A stretch of 64,000 bases of DNA, from assembly GCA_030750865.1 (NCBI GenBank), contig JASMHE010000008.1, positions 124,001-188,000 on the forward strand, read 5' to 3'. Position numbers and translations under genes: made by a program. Every line of letters starts with the position of its first letter. Position 1 is the first letter of the stretch. A model generated the notes under the pieces. The model was not told the origin of the DNA. It ran no database searches and saw nothing but the letters and a program-made list of their open reading frames with translations. Source of the DNA: Alphaproteobacteria bacterium. GTDB lineage: Bacteria > Pseudomonadota > Alphaproteobacteria > Micavibrionales > Micavibrionaceae. Of this stretch, positions 62,522 to 64,000 are shown one piece after another.

Positions 62522-63535
62522 TCAGATGTCTTCTGCTTTGGGAATGTTTTTGATCAGCAGTCTGTTGACACGGCGCGGGTCGGCATCGATCACTTCGAAA
62601 ACCATGCCATTCGGATGCGTGATGATTTCACCGCGTGCAGGAATGCGTCCAGCCAGTGTGAAAACAAGGCCGCCCAGCGTATCGACATCGGCATAGTCTG
62701 ATTCTTCAATGGCCAGAATTTTGCCGAACTGTTCTTCGAACTCGTCAATATCAATACGGGCATCGGCAGAAACAGAGCCGTCTTTATTCTGTGCGATACG
62801 GGGCGCATCATGAAAATCATATTCATCATCAATTTCACCGACAATGGCTTCGATTACATCGCCGACTGTCACCAGACCGTCAATGCCGCCATATTCGTCG
62901 ATCACAAGGGTCATGTGCTTTTTCATCTCGCGGAACATTAATAGCAGGTCCAGAACACTCATCGCCGGAGAGACGATCGGCACATCGCGGATCAGATCCT
63001 CGATCACGATCTCTTGCTGTTTGGCAAGACAGGCCAGAATATCTTTGATGTGAATTGTCCCGAGGACATCGTCGAGCGTGTCTTTATAGACAGGAATACG
63101 GCTGTTCTGCTCTCTGGAGAGTAGCGCAAGCAATTCGGCCTGTGACGTGGTGACATCAATGGCGATAATATCGGCGCGCGGGATCATGATTTCGCTGACG
63201 GGCATATCGCGCAGTTCCAGAATATTGGATAACAAGGCGCGTTCATGTGCAGAGGCTTCATCCAGTGCGCTGCTGCCATTTTCCGCTTCGACAATATATT
63301 CTTCGAGCGCTTCGCGCAGAGACGTGTCGTTTTTATTCTTCATGATATTATTGAAAAGCCGTCCGAATATAGACGGTGTCGTGCTGTGCTGTGGCAATTG
63401 AACACCATCAGGGACGCGTTCGGTGCTGGGCACATTTGTTCTGAGGTCGTCTTGATTCATCGTTGTTTGCACGGGCACGGGGCCCTTGCTACTCGGAGGT
63501 TCGCCTTTATCTTCAGTATCAAACATCTTCATCAT
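62522..63535 (-). CDS. corC: CorC/HlyC family CBS-domain protein
   Basis: A 337-residue protein with a pair of CBS domains (MIPRADIIAIDVTTSQAELLALL near residue 118 and the PAMSVLDLLLMFREMKKHMTLVIDEYGGIDGLVTVGDVIEAIVGEI region near 195-240) and a C-terminal CorC_HlyC domain (ADVDTLGGLVFTLAGRIPARGEIITHPNGMVFEVIDADPRR). No membrane segment. CorC is linked to magnesium efflux; the older haemolysin label is not meaningful. Between ybeY and lnt, its usual place. Confidence 0.92.
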   Translation of the reverse strand: MMKMFDTEDKGEPPSSKGPVPVQTTMNQDDLRTNVPSTERVPDGVQLPQHSTTPSIFGRLFNNIMKNKNDTSLREALEEYIVEAENGSSALDEASAHERALLSNILELRDMPVSEIMIPRADIIAIDVTTSQAELLALLSREQNSRIPVYKDTLDDVLGTIHIKDILACLAKQQEIVIEDLIRDVPIVSPAMSVLDLLLMFREMKKHMTLVIDEYGGIDGLVTVGDVIEAIVGEIDDEYDFHDAPRIAQNKDGSVSADARIDIDEFEEQFGKILAIEESDYADVDTLGGLVFTLAGRIPARGEIITHPNGMVFEVIDADPRRVNRLLIKNIPKAEDI

Positions 63536-63554
63536 CGTTTTCTAGCTTTCTCTA

Positions 63555-64000
63555 CTATGCCACAGTTTTTTCATTTGTATAGGGGTTTTCGATCGCAAGG
63601 GCTGATAAAACCTCTATCTCAAGCGATTCCATCTCTTCAGCTTCATCATCTTCGATATGATCATAGCCCATTAAATGTAACAAGCCGTGAATAATCATGT
63701 GTGTGTAGTGATCTTTCAGGCTCTTATCCTGTTCGTCTTTTTCCCGATCAAGCGTTTCATAGGCCACAACGATATCACCCAGCGGCACGGGGGATTGCAG
63801 GGCAAGAAAGGCGGGATCGTCATTGTCGAAATCAATGGCGGGAAAGGACAAAACATTCGTGGCTTTGTCTTTTTCGCGGTAATGATGGTTCAATGTTTGA
63901 ATGGCCGTATCATTGGTGAGGGTCAGTGCAAGTTCTGCTGTTTCGATCATATCCGGCCATCGTCCTTGCGCGCGCAGATGGTCGTAGGTGGCATTACACG
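63555..64000 (-). CDS. ybeY: Endoribonuclease YbeY, 5' end cut by the window edge
   Basis: A metal-dependent RNase for 16S rRNA 3' maturation and ribosome quality control. LNHHYREKDKATNVLSFP and the zinc motif HGLLHLMGYDH are present. The first in-frame ATG (63950) is probably internal: the frame stays open to base 64000 and the residues before it (including LRAQGRWPDM) suit the family's N-terminal region, so the true start lies beyond the window. Confidence 0.93.
   Translation of the reverse strand, partial: CNATYDHLRAQGRWPDMIETAELALTLTNDTAIQTLNHHYREKDKATNVLSFPAIDFDNDDPAFLALQSPVPLGDIVVAYETLDREKDEQDKSLKDHYTHMIIHGLLHLMGYDHIEDDEAEEMESLEIEVLSALAIENPYTNEKTVA

Noticed and set aside
1-64000. CRISPR arrays, insertion sequences, prophage or toxin-antitoxin pairs
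   Set aside because: No regularly spaced repeats of CRISPR type, no transposase, recombinase or phage structural motif, and no small gene pair with such features seen on either strand.

Overview
The window reads as one stretch of chromosome from an alphaproteobacterium of moderate GC. Three things point there. The right third keeps the order ybeY, corC, lnt, XRE regulator, metK, trmB, then rimP, nusA, infB, rbfA, truB, rpsO and (after an interruption) pnp, an order I know from many Alphaproteobacteria. Family markers of that class are present: a DUF4167 protein, a DUF1491 protein and a PraR-like regulator. Unsaturated fatty acid genes occur as a fabA-fabB-fabI run, and iron-sulfur assembly is a SUF operon led by an Rrf2 regulator. 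The genus cannot be fixed from sequence alone. I see no transposase, integrase, phage gene, CRISPR array or rRNA operon, and one tRNA (Ser, GCU).

Layout. 1-6 kb: DUF4167 protein, ClpB disaggregase, a MurC/Mpl-like ligase, and on the minus strand RlmJ and a 2'-5' RNA ligase-like protein. 6-12.6 kb: an unrecognised coiled-coil protein, a TrkH potassium channel, HAD phosphatase, tRNA-Ser, a CPBP-type membrane protein, a nucleoside deoxyribosyltransferase-like protein and an unknown membrane protein behind a structured leader. 12.7-17.3 kb: gatC-gatA-[two Cys-rich secreted paralogs]-gatB. 17.5-29.9 kb: RuvX, YgjP-like peptidase, PHB depolymerase, an orphan CobD/CbiB-like protein, L28, a tRNA-guanine transglycosylase relative without zinc cysteines, a degenerate GGDEF protein, Upp, a PAS histidine kinase, Fur, two small proteins and RF3.

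30-37.8 kb: SUF operon in the order regulator, sufB, pterin-carbinolamine dehydratase-like, membrane protein, sufC, two-module VOC protein, sufD, sufS, sufT, sufA. 37.8-43.3 kb: DusA, an SH3 protein, an unknown protein and fabA-fabB-fabI. 43.5-64 kb: MscS, a phosphodiesterase, PNPase, phosphoglycerate mutase, a transporter, then the translation/transcription and methionine/lipoprotein operons, ending in a ybeY cut by the window edge.

Most of the window is housekeeping. The parts least explained by known biology are: the tandem eight-cysteine secreted proteins inside the gat operon (12.7-17.3 kb); three extra genes inside the SUF operon; the zinc-site-less TGT; a perfect inverted repeat between the -35 and -10 elements of the fab promoter; a promoter followed at once by an intrinsic terminator before rimP; two clusters of DnaA-box-like 9-mers at 12-bp period; and the three-hairpin leader at 11.8 kb. 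All alignments and spacings were made by eye.
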